Source: Actinoplanes palleronii (lineage in GTDB: Bacteria > Actinomycetota > Actinomycetes > Mycobacteriales > Micromonosporaceae). Taken from it: a stretch of 64,000 bases of DNA. Location: positions 104,028 to 168,027 of the forward strand of contig NZ_BOMS01000031.1 of assembly GCF_016862315.1 (NCBI RefSeq), in the 5' to 3' direction. The notes beneath the pieces are model-generated. The model was not told the DNA's origin, ran no database searches, and saw nothing but the letters and a program-made list of their open reading frames with translations. Positions 36,681-45,793 of the stretch are shown piece after piece; positions within the stretch are counted from its first letter, which is position 1; each line of letters opens with the position of its first letter. A program made the position numbers and the translations under genes.

Positions 36681-37052
36681 ATGACTGAACCCACCGGCGG
36701 TACCACGCCGAACGGCAACACCACCGTCTCCGGCGAGGTGGTGGAGAAGATCGCCGCCGCCGCGGCGCGCAGCGTCCCCGGTGTCGCGGACCTGGGCGGC
36801 GACGTCTCCCGGTTCTTCAACAGCGTGCTGGACAAGGTCGGGCTGGACACCGTCGGTGACGCCAGCCGCGGCGTGTCGGCCGAGGTCAAGGACGGCACGG
36901 TGACCGTCAACGTGGTGGTCGTGCTGGCCGCCGGCACCGTGGTCGCCGAGGTGACCAGCGCCGTCCAGCTGAAGGTGACCGAGGCGGTGCAGAGCTACGG
37001 CCTGCGCGTTCTCTCGGTCAACGTCAACGTGGACGACATCGCGATCAGCTGA
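36681..37052 (+). CDS. Asp23/Gls24 family envelope stress protein
   Basis: 123 aa from ATG 36681, preceded by GGAGATCAGGG. The family pattern is complete: VSGEVVEKIAAAAARSVPGV near the N-terminus, VSAEVKDGTVTVNVVVVLAA, and VQSYGLRVLSVNVNVDDIAI at the end. Asp23 proteins sit at the cytoplasmic membrane and are linked to cell envelope stress. It is transcribed divergently from the SpeD-like gene and its last 8 bp overlap the opposing membrane-protein gene. Confidence 0.92.
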   Translation: MTEPTGGTTPNGNTTVSGEVVEKIAAAAARSVPGVADLGGDVSRFFNSVLDKVGLDTVGDASRGVSAEVKDGTVTVNVVVVLAAGTVVAEVTSAVQLKVTEAVQSYGLRVLSVNVNVDDIAIS

Positions 37053-38031
37053 CACTCGCAGCGGGCTCCGGGGCGGTGGGTACGGCGGCGCGCATCCGGA
37101 GCAGGCCGGTCAGGGCCAGGGCCACGCCGGTCGCGACGGTGACGGCGATGCACGCGCGGGCCAGCCAGCCCGGGCCGGTGGCCGGGACCACCGCCGCCAG
37201 GAACGCCTCCGAGCTGCCGAGACCCGCGAACGCGGTGAGCACAAAACCGGCCAGCGCCAGGTAGAACGGTGGATGCCGCCACGCCGCGCCGAGGGCCAGG
37301 GCGCTGCTGAGCAGCAGCACGCCGTCCCAGCCGGAGCCGTCCAGGCCGCGCATCACCGCGTACGAAAAAACGGACAGACCCGCGATGATCGCGAGGGGCG
37401 CGACAAGCCGTGACCAGCGGCGGACCAGCGCCGTCAGCAGCAGGCCGAGCAGTGCCGCGCCCACCCACCAGGCCCAGGTCACCGGCGGTGGTTCGTAGTC
37501 GAGGGTGCCCCGGAGCTCGAAGACCCGCACCTGGTCACGCAGCGGCACGGCCCACTCCCGCAGCCGGTGCGCATGGTCAGGATCGGCCACGGCCTGCGGC
37601 GGGCGGGCCGAGCCGAGCCAGTGCGTGCGCTGGTCGTGCCAGCGGACCGTGTCACCGGTGGCGATCCGTTCCCAGGTCGGCGGCGCGGTCGGATCGGCGG
37701 CAGGCGGCACCGGGGTGTCCCCGGCCAGGGTCTGGTTCACGTACGCCGCGGGCGAGCCGGTGTTCTGGTAGACGCCGTCCGCGCGCAGCTCGAGATACGG
37801 CTCGCCGGAGTAACCGAGCACCTCGATCGCCCGCCCGGTGGTGTTCGTCAGCTCGAGCCGCGCGCCACCCTCGACCGTGCGGACCGTGAGCCCGTCCATC
37901 GGGCTGCTGAGCCCGGTGATCGTGGTGCGGTACGACGTGACGTTCGCCCCCTCACCACCATGGGCGGACGCGGGCGTGGCCGGCGCGATCATCGCACCGG
38001 CCACGGCCAGGATCAGGGTGATCCGTCTCAC
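37045..38031 (-). CDS. secreted/membrane protein of unknown function, third gene of redox operon
   Basis: 328 aa from GTG 38031, overlapping the upstream stop (GTGA). A signal peptide (RRITLILAVAGAMIAPATPA) is followed by SAHGGEGANVTSYRTTITGL, an extracytoplasmic beta-rich domain of about 170 residues (ELTNTTGRAIEVLGYSGEPY). Five or six membrane helices follow (VTWAWWVGAALLGLLLTAL; FYLALAGFVLTAFAGLG). It resembles membrane proteins encoded with CopC/CopD-like and thioredoxin-like genes in actinobacteria. A role in metal or cytochrome assembly is inferred from neighbours only. Confidence 0.75.
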   Translation of the reverse strand: MRRITLILAVAGAMIAPATPASAHGGEGANVTSYRTTITGLSSPMDGLTVRTVEGGARLELTNTTGRAIEVLGYSGEPYLELRADGVYQNTGSPAAYVNQTLAGDTPVPPAADPTAPPTWERIATGDTVRWHDQRTHWLGSARPPQAVADPDHAHRLREWAVPLRDQVRVFELRGTLDYEPPPVTWAWWVGAALLGLLLTALVRRWSRLVAPLAIIAGLSVFSYAVMRGLDGSGWDGVLLLSSALALGAAWRHPPFYLALAGFVLTAFAGLGSSEAFLAAVVPATGPGWLARACIAVTVATGVALALTGLLRMRAAVPTAPEPAASVS

Positions 38032-38777
38032 CCGGCGGCCTTGTCGACGGCCTGGGTGATCAGATCGAGGGTGGGCACGCTGTCCTGCGGCCCGGTCACC
38101 TGGGTGCCGTTGACCACGATCGTCGGGGTGCCGTTGAAGTGGCGCGCGGAGAACGTCTCGGTCGCCTTCGTCGCCCACGCCGTGTACATGCCGGCGTTCA
38201 CCGCCTCCGCGAACTTGTCGCTGGTCAAGCCGATCGACTTCCCGATCTCAATGATCTTGGCGTTGGACAGCCCGTCGCTGTTCTCCTCGGGCTGGTCGGC
38301 GTAGAGCGCGTCGTGGAACTCGGTGAACTTGCCCTCCTCGGCGGCGGCCGCGGCGGCGCCGGCCGACCGGGTCGAGTACTCGGTGCCGTTCGACGCGCGG
38401 TCCAGGATCGACACCACGTGGTACCGCAGGGTGACCTTGCCGGCGGTGGCCAGCTGGCGCAGCCCGGCCGAGCTCGCCGACTCGAAGTTCTTGCAGATCG
38501 GGCACATGAAATCTTCGTACAGGTCGACGGTGACCGGCCCGCTGCCGACCGCGAACGCGGTGCCCTCGTCGACCGCCACGCTCGGCGTGACCAGCGCGGT
38601 CTGCGTCTTTTCGTCCTTGCCGGACACCATCGAGTACCCGATCACGCCCGCGATGATCAGCACCGCGACCACCGCCACCGACGTCCAGAGGGTCACCGTG
38701 CGGCGGCGCTCCGCGAGGCGCTGCTGCTCGACGATCCTCCGGGCCTTGTCCGCCCGGTCCCGGCTGCCCTTGCTCAC
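38028..38777 (-). CDS. DsbA-like thioredoxin-fold protein, membrane anchored
   Basis: 249 aa from GTG 38777, overlapping the MauE-like stop. One membrane helix near residues 30-50 (LWTSVAVVAVLIIAGVIGYS) anchors an extracytoplasmic thioredoxin fold. The redox motif is CPIC in VDLYEDFMCPICKNFESASS, the helical insertion spans YHVVSILDRAS to GLTSDKFAE, and the cis-Pro is in FNGTPTIVVNG. It is closest to the actinobacterial DsbA-like (DSBA_oxidoreductase/Thioredoxin_4) proteins that form or shuffle disulfides outside the membrane. Coupled genes on both sides suggest a dedicated electron donor/acceptor chain. Confidence 0.9.
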   Translation of the reverse strand: MSKGSRDRADKARRIVEQQRLAERRRTVTLWTSVAVVAVLIIAGVIGYSMVSGKDEKTQTALVTPSVAVDEGTAFAVGSGPVTVDLYEDFMCPICKNFESASSAGLRQLATAGKVTLRYHVVSILDRASNGTEYSTRSAGAAAAAAEEGKFTEFHDALYADQPEENSDGLSNAKIIEIGKSIGLTSDKFAEAVNAGMYTAWATKATETFSARHFNGTPTIVVNGTQVTGPQDSVPTLDLITQAVDKAAG

Positions 38778-39259
38778 GACGATTCCCCCATCAGCACACC
38801 ATCGATTGAATACCGGGTCCGCGGTCGCCACAGCAGGACTCCGGCGAGTGCCAGGAAACCGAGGTCGCGCAGGATGTCCAGGCCGTACGTGGTGTTCCGC
38901 CCGGCACCGAGTTCGCCGCCCGAGCTGAAGCAGCCGCAGTCGATGCGCAGCCCCTTCGTCCAGGCCCAGACGATGCCGGCCATGAAGATCACCAGGAGGA
39001 CGGCGGAGATCGCGGCGGTGAGCCGGGTGGCGAGGCCGATCAGCAGCAGCACGCCCAGGCCGATCTCCAGGAACGGCTGGACGCCGCCGATCATCTTGGC
39101 CACGTCGTACGACACCAGCTGGTACGCGTTGACCGCCCGCGCCGACTCCGCCAGGTCACCGATCTTGGTGGCGCCCGCGATCAGCCAGACGGCGGCCAGC
39201 CCGACCCTGGCCAGTGTGGAGATCCACGGCCAGACCGCGGACCGCGTAGTGGTTTCCAT
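38774..39259 (-). CDS. MauE/DoxX-family redox-associated membrane protein
   Basis: 161 aa from ATG 39259 behind AGGACGTG. Four membrane helices are visible (VGLAAVWLIAGATKIGDL; FLEIGLGVLLLIGLA; ISAVLLVIFMAGIVWAWTKG; LGFLALAGVLLW). A Cys pair in LRIDCGCFSSGGEL matches MauE-like proteins that maintain disulfide redox state for exported proteins. It is the first gene of a GTGA-coupled operon with the DsbA-like protein, fitting a membrane electron-transfer partner. Confidence 0.88.
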   Translation of the reverse strand: METTTRSAVWPWISTLARVGLAAVWLIAGATKIGDLAESARAVNAYQLVSYDVAKMIGGVQPFLEIGLGVLLLIGLATRLTAAISAVLLVIFMAGIVWAWTKGLRIDCGCFSSGGELGAGRNTTYGLDILRDLGFLALAGVLLWRPRTRYSIDGVLMGESS

Positions 39260-39312
39260 GGTCACGTCCTGTTAGACGGAGTTGATCGGGTTCCAGTTCC
39301 CGATCATCCCTG

Positions 39313-39330
39313 GCTGAGAGAATTCTCAGC
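39313..39330. promoter_or_regulatory. perfect 7-bp inverted repeat between the sigma and MauE-like genes
   Basis: GCTGAGA-GAAT-TCTCAGC. It overlaps the sigma-factor stop codon and lies 54 bp before the MauE-like start. It could be a weak terminator for the sigma gene or an operator for the redox operon. It lacks a T tract. Confidence 0.4.
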
Positions 39331-39883
39331 TGGCCTGTGCCTTCGACACCGCGGTGATCAGCTCGTCCCGGGCCCGGGCCACCCGGGACCGGATGGTGCC
39401 CACCGGCACCGCCTCGACCTCGGCGGCCTCCGCGTAGGACAACCCCAGCACCTGGGTCAGCACGAACGCCGTGCGCCGCTCCTCGCCCAGCCGGTTCAGC
39501 AGATCGGCGCTGCTCAGCCGATGTGCCGGATCGGGCACCGGCACCTCGGTGGCGGCCTGCGCGGCGAGCCGGGCGTCCAGCTTCCGGCGGCGCACCACGG
39601 CCCGCAGGTGATCCGCGCAGGTGCGCCGGGCGATGCCGAGCAGCCAGGTCCGCACCGTCGACCTTCCCTCGAACGAGTCGAGCGCCCGGAACACCCGCAG
39701 GAACGTCTCCTGGGTCAGGTCGTCCGCGGCGCCCGAGTCGACGAGCGCGGCGGTGAAGCGCCAGACCTCGGCCTGGGTGGCCCGCACGAACGCGGCCTGT
39801 GCGACCGGGTCGCCGGCGCGGGCGGCCAGCGCCAGCGCGGTGGTCTCGTCCGTCTCCTGCTCACCAGCCGTCACGACCGGCAT
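39326..39883 (-). CDS. ECF sigma factor (SigC-like)
   Basis: 185 aa from ATG 39883; earlier in-frame ATGs at 39913 and 39979 exist but would run into the divergent gene's leader. Region 2: FVRATQAEVWRFTAALVDSG, DDLTQETFLRVFRALDSF. Region 4: LNRLGEERRTAFVLTQVLGL, SYAEAAEVEAVPVGTIRSRV. The sequence is like mycobacterial SigC, an ECF factor without a nearby classical anti-sigma factor and linked to copper acquisition in mycobacteria. Divergent copper-type gene copCD and the downstream MauE/DsbA operon support a role in metal or exported-redox homeostasis (inference). Confidence 0.88.
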   Translation of the reverse strand: MPVVTAGEQETDETTALALAARAGDPVAQAAFVRATQAEVWRFTAALVDSGAADDLTQETFLRVFRALDSFEGRSTVRTWLLGIARRTCADHLRAVVRRRKLDARLAAQAATEVPVPDPAHRLSSADLLNRLGEERRTAFVLTQVLGLSYAEAAEVEAVPVGTIRSRVARARDELITAVSKAQAS

Positions 39884-39968
39884 CGTACGCGGTGCCGGTG
39901 GATCTGGAACCATGCGAGGGCCGCCGGCGACCACCCGCAGGTGGCCGAACGGATGGTGATCAGAGAGC

Positions 39969-41630
39969 ATGGCCGTCATGACCGTCTACCGACGCCGGCG
40001 CGCGACCGTTCTGCTCGGGATGCTGATCGGCATGATCGGTGTGCTGCTGTCGGCCGTTCCGGCCAGCGCGCACGCCGCTCTGGTCAGCAGCGACCCGAAC
40101 AACGGCGTGATCGTGCCGGACGCGCCGAACAAGGTGACCCTCACGTTCAGCGAGTCGATCCAACTGATCTCCGGGAAGATCCGGGTGCTCGCGCCGGACG
40201 GGTCCCGCGCCGATCAGGGCGATCCCACCGCGGACGGCTCGCAGGTGACGATCCCGCTGCGCTCCGGGGGCGGCCGGGGCACATACCTGGTCACGTTCCG
40301 GGTGATCTCGGCGGACAGTCACCCGGTGGCCGGGACGATCACGTATTCGGTGGGCGCGGCCTCCACGCCGCCCGCGGCCGACGAGATCGAGGACGTCAAG
40401 GTCGACCCGGTGGTCCGGGCGCTCATCCCGATCGGCAAATATCTGGGGTACGCCGGGCTGGTGCTCCTGGTCGGCCCGGTGCTCGTCCTGGCGCTGCTCT
40501 GGCCGCAGCGGCTGGCCCGCCGTGGCCCCGGCCGGCTGATCTGGACCGGTATCGGGCTGGTCGCCGGCAGCACCGTGCTGGGGATCTGGCTGCAGGCGCC
40601 GTACACGCTCGGCACCACGCTCTTCGACGTCCGGGTCGGTGACCTGCGGGACGTGCTGGGCAGCACGTTCGGCGCGGTGATGCTGGTCCGGCTGGCCGTG
40701 GTGATCGCCGCCGGATTCCTGCTCCGGCCGCTGCTCGTCGGCTCGGGCGGGGAGTCGAAGCTCGACCTGGCCCTGCTCGGGGTCCTCGGCGTGGCCGCGC
40801 TGGCCACCTGGCCGCTGACCGGCCACCCGACCGCCTCACCGGTGCCCGGCGTCTCGGTGGTGCTGGACGCGCTGCACCTGGCCTCGATGTCGGTCTGGCT
40901 GGGCGGTCTGGTGATGCTCTTCGCGTTCCTGCTGCCCCAGGCGAACGCCCGGGAGTTGGGCGCGATCCTGCCGATCTGGTCGCGCTGGGCGTTCACCGCG
41001 GTCGGCGCGCTGATCTTCGCCGGCACGGTGCAGGCGCTGATCGAGGTCTCCTCCCTGAACGGCCTGGTCAACAGCACGTACGGGCGGCTGATCCTGACCA
41101 AGGTGGCCCTCGCGGCGATCGTGATCGCGGTGGCCGCCTACTCCCGCCGGCTGGTCAACCACAAGATCGCCGAGGAGTCGCCACGCGGGCTGCGCCGGGT
41201 GCTGCTGGCCGAACTCGGGATCACCGCGGTGGTGCTCGGGGTGACCGCGGCGCTGGTGCAGATCGCGCCGCCGCGGACCGCCGAGGCCGTACAGACCACC
41301 GAGACGTCGACGACGGTCACCCAGACGCTCACCGACAAGAACATGTCGCTGCAGGTGGACATCTATCCGGCCGCGGTCGGCAACAACTCGATGCACCTGT
41401 ACGCCTACACCCCGGACAACAAGCCGTTGCCGGTGGTCGAGTGGAAGGCGACCGCCGCGCTGCCGGCCAAGGGCATCGAGCCGATCGAGATCCCGCTGCT
41501 ACGGATCACCGACTTCCACGCGATCGGCGACATCGCGCTGCCGCAGGCCGGCGAGTGGACGTTCAAGTTCACCGCCCGGACGACCGACATCGATCAGACG
41601 TCGTTCACGATGACCGCCAAGATCTCTTAG
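39969..41630 (+). CDS. CopC-CopD fusion, copper resistance/uptake membrane protein
   Basis: 553 aa. Signal peptide (VLLGMLIGMIGVLLSAVPAS) then CopC domain (about 34-130) with copper ligands in SAHAALVSSDPNNG (mature N-terminal His) and VISADSHPVAGTI. Eight or so membrane helices of CopD follow (about 155-430), e.g. YLGYAGLVLLVGPVLVLALL and LHLASMSVWLGGLVMLFAFL. A final extracytoplasmic domain of about 115 residues is similar to that of YcnJ-like proteins. It probably imports or handles copper at the membrane. ATG 39978 is an alternative start. Divergent from the ECF sigma gene with under 90 bp between. Confidence 0.92.
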   Translation: MAVMTVYRRRRATVLLGMLIGMIGVLLSAVPASAHAALVSSDPNNGVIVPDAPNKVTLTFSESIQLISGKIRVLAPDGSRADQGDPTADGSQVTIPLRSGGGRGTYLVTFRVISADSHPVAGTITYSVGAASTPPAADEIEDVKVDPVVRALIPIGKYLGYAGLVLLVGPVLVLALLWPQRLARRGPGRLIWTGIGLVAGSTVLGIWLQAPYTLGTTLFDVRVGDLRDVLGSTFGAVMLVRLAVVIAAGFLLRPLLVGSGGESKLDLALLGVLGVAALATWPLTGHPTASPVPGVSVVLDALHLASMSVWLGGLVMLFAFLLPQANARELGAILPIWSRWAFTAVGALIFAGTVQALIEVSSLNGLVNSTYGRLILTKVALAAIVIAVAAYSRRLVNHKIAEESPRGLRRVLLAELGITAVVLGVTAALVQIAPPRTAEAVQTTETSTTVTQTLTDKNMSLQVDIYPAAVGNNSMHLYAYTPDNKPLPVVEWKATAALPAKGIEPIEIPLLRITDFHAIGDIALPQAGEWTFKFTARTTDIDQTSFTMTAKIS

Positions 41631-41645
41631 CCCCCTGTCGGTTAT

Positions 41646-41672
41646 GGCCCGTTCCGTAATGGATCGGGCCTT
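41646..41672 (+). terminator. probable terminator of copCD
   Basis: Stem GGCCCG-T-TCC / GGA-T-CGGGCC around a GTAAT loop, followed by TTAA. It lies 16 bp after the stop codon. Confidence 0.5.
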
Positions 41673-41770
41673 AACCGTATCTGTCGAGGGTCGCCTGCTC
41701 GTTTGACCAATTTGGGGCTATTTGCCTCGGTATGGTGCGCGCAGTACGGCCCGAGAAGGGGGAATTAACA

Positions 41771-44700
41771 ATGCGGCTGTTCCGGCCGGTCCTCGGCATG
41801 CTGCTTTTGACGATCGGACTGCCCGCGTTGCTGGCCGGTGGGTGCCTGTGGGCAGCCCTGCGGCATCGCGACGCCGGTGGAGCCTTCAGCGCCGAGCTGC
41901 AGCGGCTCAGTGCGCCCGGGTACGCGATCGTCGTACCGGACGTCGACCGCCTGCTCCGTGACGACGCCTCGTTCGCCCGGATCGGCGACACCGAGCTGCG
42001 GATCACCGCGCTCACCGGGACCGGCCCGGCCTTCGTCGGCCTGGCCCCGGCGGGTGACGTCGCCGGATTCCTGCGTGACGTGCCGCACACCGAGATCCGC
42101 GGTGTGCAGGTCGGCACCGGCGAGCTGCCGATCACCGCGGCCCGGATCGAGGGCGTCCGGAGTCTGCCCTCCGCCCCCGGCCGCCAGGACTTCTGGACAC
42201 AGACCGGCGGCGGCGCCCTGCGCTGGGTCCCCGCCGACCTCCCCGCCGGCTACAGCCTGGTGATCATGAATGCCGCGGGCGGCGCGAACCTCCGCCTCAA
42301 CGGCACCGTCGAGGTCCGCGCCGGCTGGCTCGACTCGACGACCTGGTGCCTGCTGTCGTTCGGGGCCATGCTGCTGATGTCCGGCATCGCGGTGCTGGCA
42401 ACGCCGCGCCGCCGCCGCGAGGTGGTCTACGTCGTCGAACCGAGCCAGGTCCCGGCCCTGATGCTGGCGATCGGCGCCCCGATCCCGCTCCGCGCCCTCG
42501 GTCAGCGCGACCCGCGGCTCGCCCTGGACGCCCTCGGCGACGGCGACGGCCCCCTCGCGCTCCGCGAACTCGGCCAGGGTTTCGCCGCCTTCGCCCCGCG
42601 CGCTCGCGGCGGCGCTCACCGTCCGCGCACGCTTGCCGACTCCCCACTGTCACGCCCGCCGGCGCTGCCGCAGTTCTCCTGGCCGCCGGTGCAGGGAGGC
42701 GGTTCGCTCCCGCTCACACCAACCCCTTCCGGTACGACGATGACCGCGCCGATCCAGGCCGCCCCCTCCGGTACGTCCACCGGCATCCGCCCCGGCGGCA
42801 TCACCCCGGTGGTCCCCGGCGCTCTCCCGATCCCTCCGGCGGCCTCGGTCGACGCTGCCTCGGTCGACGCCGCTTCGGTTGACGATGCCTCGGTCGACGC
42901 TGCTTCGGTTGGCGCTGCCGGGGCCGGACACGGTCGTGAGGAGCCGGTGGCGTCCGGTGGGGTGGTGGCCGAGGCCCCGAGCGGTCTGCTGTCCGCTGCC
43001 GGCCTGGCCGCCGAGTCGCCGAACCCGGCGCCGGGCCGGCCGCTGAGCCTGCTCGGCGAGATGCCCTCGCTCGCCAGCATGCTCACCCCGCCGGGCACCC
43101 GCCCGGAGCGGCCGGCTCGCCGGCGTCTCCCGGCCCCGGTCGACCTGGCGGAGTTCCACGCCACCGCGGTCGGCGCCTGGGTCGCGCAGACCGCCCCGGA
43201 ACGCGCCCGCCAGACCCAGGCCCAGGCCGCTGCGGCACTGGCCGAGGCGGCCCGCCTCCGCGCCCCGATCTCCGCCACCCAGCCCGCAGCCGAGGCCGCC
43301 GCTGCCGCTGTCGAGGCCGTCGCTGCCGACGAGCAGGCCCGACAGGCCGAGGCGGCACGGTCCGAATCGGCCATCGAACCGGCTTCGGCCGTGCCGTCCG
43401 CCACCCAGACACCGGCCGAGGCCGGACCCGAGAACGACACGGCCCGGGGTACCGGTATGGACCTCGAGAACGGCATGGACCTTGCGAACGGTGCCGGTCT
43501 TGAGGGCGGCATCAACCTCGCCGACAGCGCCCGCCACGAGGCCGGTGGGGGTCTGGAGGCCAGCGCGGTCCGCAAGGGCGGTGTGTGGCCCGCTCCCGCG
43601 CCGCGCCGGGTGGTGCTGCTCACCGGGCCGAACGCCACCGACTGGGCGGCCACCGGCCTGACCCGGATGGGCGGAGCCCGCCCGGCGATCAAGGCCACCA
43701 CCCCGGACGAGCCGGCGCCGGCGATCGAGAACGGCGCGGCTTCGGAAGCGCCGACCGAGCCGATCGAGAACCGGCCGAACCCGGACGCCCTGACCCGGCC
43801 GATCGAGAACCGGCCGGAGTCCGCGTCCGCGAGCGTTGCGGAGGCCGCACCGGAAGGCCCGGAGCCGGCGGCGATCTTGGCCGCCACGGAACGCCTCGAA
43901 ACCGAGGCCGAGGATGCCGTCACGGTGACGGGGGACGCTTCGCCCGAGGCCGGGTCGGTCTCTCCTGCGGTTCGCGACGTCCAGGACGGTGCAGGCGCCA
44001 CCGAAACCGGCCAGGCCACCGACGCCGCTGTGCCCGAAACCGGGCAGGCAGCCGGCGACGTGACCGAGATCGAGCAGGCAGCCGGCGACGTGACCGAGAT
44101 CGAGCAGGCAGCTGGCGAGCTGACCGACATCGAGCGGGCCGACGACGGCTTGGCCGGGACCGAGCCGATCACCGAGGGCCGAACCGGGACCGGGTGGCCC
44201 GGCGATGGTGGGAGTGAGGCCGAGCAGGCTGGTGAGCCGGGTCCGGAGACGGAGAAGCGGGTTGAGCCGAAGCCGCCGATCGTGCCGTTCCCGACTCGGC
44301 ACCCGAGCACGCCGGCTCAGCCGGTTCCCGCCGCGCGGGCGGCGGAGAGTGGCCGCACGTCGATCCACGAGACCGAGGCCGGGCCGTCCGAGGTGACCGG
44401 GGCCGGTCAGACCGGGGGCGGTCGGGCCGAGGTGGGGCAGGGCGCGGCTGACGACCGTACTCGGAAAGCTAGTGGGACGAACCGCCTGCCCGGCGGCGGA
44501 AAGGCGGCGGTGACCCCCGCGGCCGAGAATGAGCAGGCCGGCCCGGCGCGCGGTCTGACGCCGAAGCAGGGCGGCGAGCGGACGGCGGACGCCGAGGAGC
44601 GGCCTTCGGTGCACGCGGCCGAGGCCGGAGCGGGGGAGCCGGTCGCGGAGGCACAGGCCAAGGCGGCGGCCAAGTCGGCAGCCAAGCGGGCCGAAGCGAA

Positions 44701-45475
44701 GCGGGCGACCGAGCCGAACCGGCCGTTGTCCCGGGCCCAGGACCGGCTCGCCGGAACCGTGGCCGGCCGGCAGTCCACCGCGGCGACCGGCCGCAAGGTC
44801 CCGGCCGCCTGGCTCAAGGCCGCCGAGTCGGTCGCGGCCCGCGCCGCGACCAAGACCGCTGGCGACCAGACCGTTCCCGACCAGATCGCTTCGCACCAGA
44901 CCGCTCCCGAGCAGACCGCTCCGCACCAGTCCGCTGGTGGCCAGACCGCTCCCGAGCAGACCGCTCCGCATCAGACCGCTGGTGGCCAGACCGCTCCCGA
45001 GCAGATCGTTCCCGGGCGGGCCGCTTCTGGTCAGGGAGAGCCGGCGGCGGATCAGCAGGCGGCGGGTGAGGCCGCGGCCGCGCGGAAGCCGCGGCCCCGG
45101 ACGGGAAGCGCCCGATCGGCCGCGACGCGATCCGCCGCGGAGAACGCCGAGCCGGCGCCCACCGGGATCGAGCACGTCGAGCCGGCGTCCGCAGGCACCG
45201 CGCAGGTCTTGGCGGCATCCGCCGGCACTGCGCAGGTCGAGGCGGCGTCCGCAGGCACCGCGCAGGTCGAGGCGGCGTCCGGCTCGGGGAACGTGGAGAT
45301 CGTCGAGACCGGTGAAGGCGCCGAGGGCGGGAAGGCGAGCCGGGTGCCGAGCTACGTCGAGGAGGCCGCCGAGTTGCTGGGCACCACCGCTGTCCCTGAG
45401 CGCAAGCGCCGGCGCGCCCCGTCCACCCGCACCTCGGCCCGCAACCGGCCGAAGGACATCCCGGACGAGAGCTGA
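41771..45475 (+). CDS. 1,234-aa membrane-anchored, Ala/Pro/Glu-rich low-complexity protein
   Basis: ATG 41771 with AGAAGGGGGA upstream. Two membrane helices flank a small extracytoplasmic domain: PVLGMLLLTIGLPALLAGGC (about 6-25) and LLSFGAMLLMSGIAVLAT (about 195-212). About 1,000 cytoplasmic residues follow that are disordered and Ala/Glu/Pro/Thr-rich, with several internal short repeats: ASVDAASVDAASVDD near 42845-42910, AAGDVTEIEQ near 44050-44115, APEQTAPHQTAGGQ near 44900-45000 and ASAGTAQVEA near 45185-45270. No enzyme motif is visible. It may be a scaffold or cell-envelope-linked protein. The reading frame bias strongly supports this strand, although the opposite strand is also open for long stretches. 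Confidence 0.75.
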   Translation: MRLFRPVLGMLLLTIGLPALLAGGCLWAALRHRDAGGAFSAELQRLSAPGYAIVVPDVDRLLRDDASFARIGDTELRITALTGTGPAFVGLAPAGDVAGFLRDVPHTEIRGVQVGTGELPITAARIEGVRSLPSAPGRQDFWTQTGGGALRWVPADLPAGYSLVIMNAAGGANLRLNGTVEVRAGWLDSTTWCLLSFGAMLLMSGIAVLATPRRRREVVYVVEPSQVPALMLAIGAPIPLRALGQRDPRLALDALGDGDGPLALRELGQGFAAFAPRARGGAHRPRTLADSPLSRPPALPQFSWPPVQGGGSLPLTPTPSGTTMTAPIQAAPSGTSTGIRPGGITPVVPGALPIPPAASVDAASVDAASVDDASVDAASVGAAGAGHGREEPVASGGVVAEAPSGLLSAAGLAAESPNPAPGRPLSLLGEMPSLASMLTPPGTRPERPARRRLPAPVDLAEFHATAVGAWVAQTAPERARQTQAQAAAALAEAARLRAPISATQPAAEAAAAAVEAVAADEQARQAEAARSESAIEPASAVPSATQTPAEAGPENDTARGTGMDLENGMDLANGAGLEGGINLADSARHEAGGGLEASAVRKGGVWPAPAPRRVVLLTGPNATDWAATGLTRMGGARPAIKATTPDEPAPAIENGAASEAPTEPIENRPNPDALTRPIENRPESASASVAEAAPEGPEPAAILAATERLETEAEDAVTVTGDASPEAGSVSPAVRDVQDGAGATETGQATDAAVPETGQAAGDVTEIEQAAGDVTEIEQAAGELTDIERADDGLAGTEPITEGRTGTGWPGDGGSEAEQAGEPGPETEKRVEPKPPIVPFPTRHPSTPAQPVPAARAAESGRTSIHETEAGPSEVTGAGQTGGGRAEVGQGAADDRTRKASGTNRLPGGGKAAVTPAAENEQAGPARGLTPKQGGERTADAEERPSVHAAEAGAGEPVAEAQAKAAAKSAAKRAEAKRATEPNRPLSRAQDRLAGTVAGRQSTAATGRKVPAAWLKAAESVAARAATKTAGDQTVPDQIASHQTAPEQTAPHQSAGGQTAPEQTAPHQTAGGQTAPEQIVPGRAASGQGEPAADQQAAGEAAAARKPRPRTGSARSAATRSAAENAEPAPTGIEHVEPASAGTAQVLAASAGTAQVEAASAGTAQVEAASGSGNVEIVETGEGAEGGKASRVPSYVEEAAELLGTTAVPERKRRRAPSTRTSARNRPKDIPDES

Positions 45476-45506
45476 CCGGAACAGATCAAGCGAGAACACC
45501 ACCACC

Positions 45507-45537
45507 GCGAGGGCCGCCCACACCGGGCGGCCCTCGC
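45507..45537 (+). terminator. strong hairpin after the low-complexity protein
   Basis: GCGAGGGCCGCCC - ACACC - GGGCGGCCCTCGC, a perfect 13-bp stem 31 bp after the stop codon, without a T tract, as is common in high-GC actinobacteria. Confidence 0.7.
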
Positions 45538-45754
45538 CGCGTTCCAGGCGGCGCAGGCGGGGATCGGGAGAACGACCGATTGCCGGTGGCTGCGGGCGAC
45601 GCCTCAACCCGCATCGGAAGGATCGGTGGCTGCACCGGACCGCTGTCCTGGCCGGAGTCGGCGAGATCCGGCCGGCGCGGCCGGATGGCGGCGGAGCAGC
45701 TGGTGTGGGCCGCGCGGGGCCGCCGGTCGGCCGCTGTTCGGGGGCGGAAAGCCG

Positions 45755-45793
45755 AAGGGGCCCTTCGCGCTGCCGACACGAAGGGCCCCTTTA
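45755..45793. terminator. second hairpin, 13-bp GC-rich stem
   Basis: GAAGGGGCCCTTCG and CGAAGGGCCCCTTT flank an 11-base loop and are followed by ACC. It could end transcription from either side. Confidence 0.55.

Noticed and set aside
42650..45607. 985-codon minus-strand frame opposite the low-complexity protein
   Set aside because: The plus strand has the RBS, signal and membrane helices; the minus frame is Arg/Gly-rich with no start signal. Kept as a caution because the tail of the plus-strand protein is itself low-complexity.
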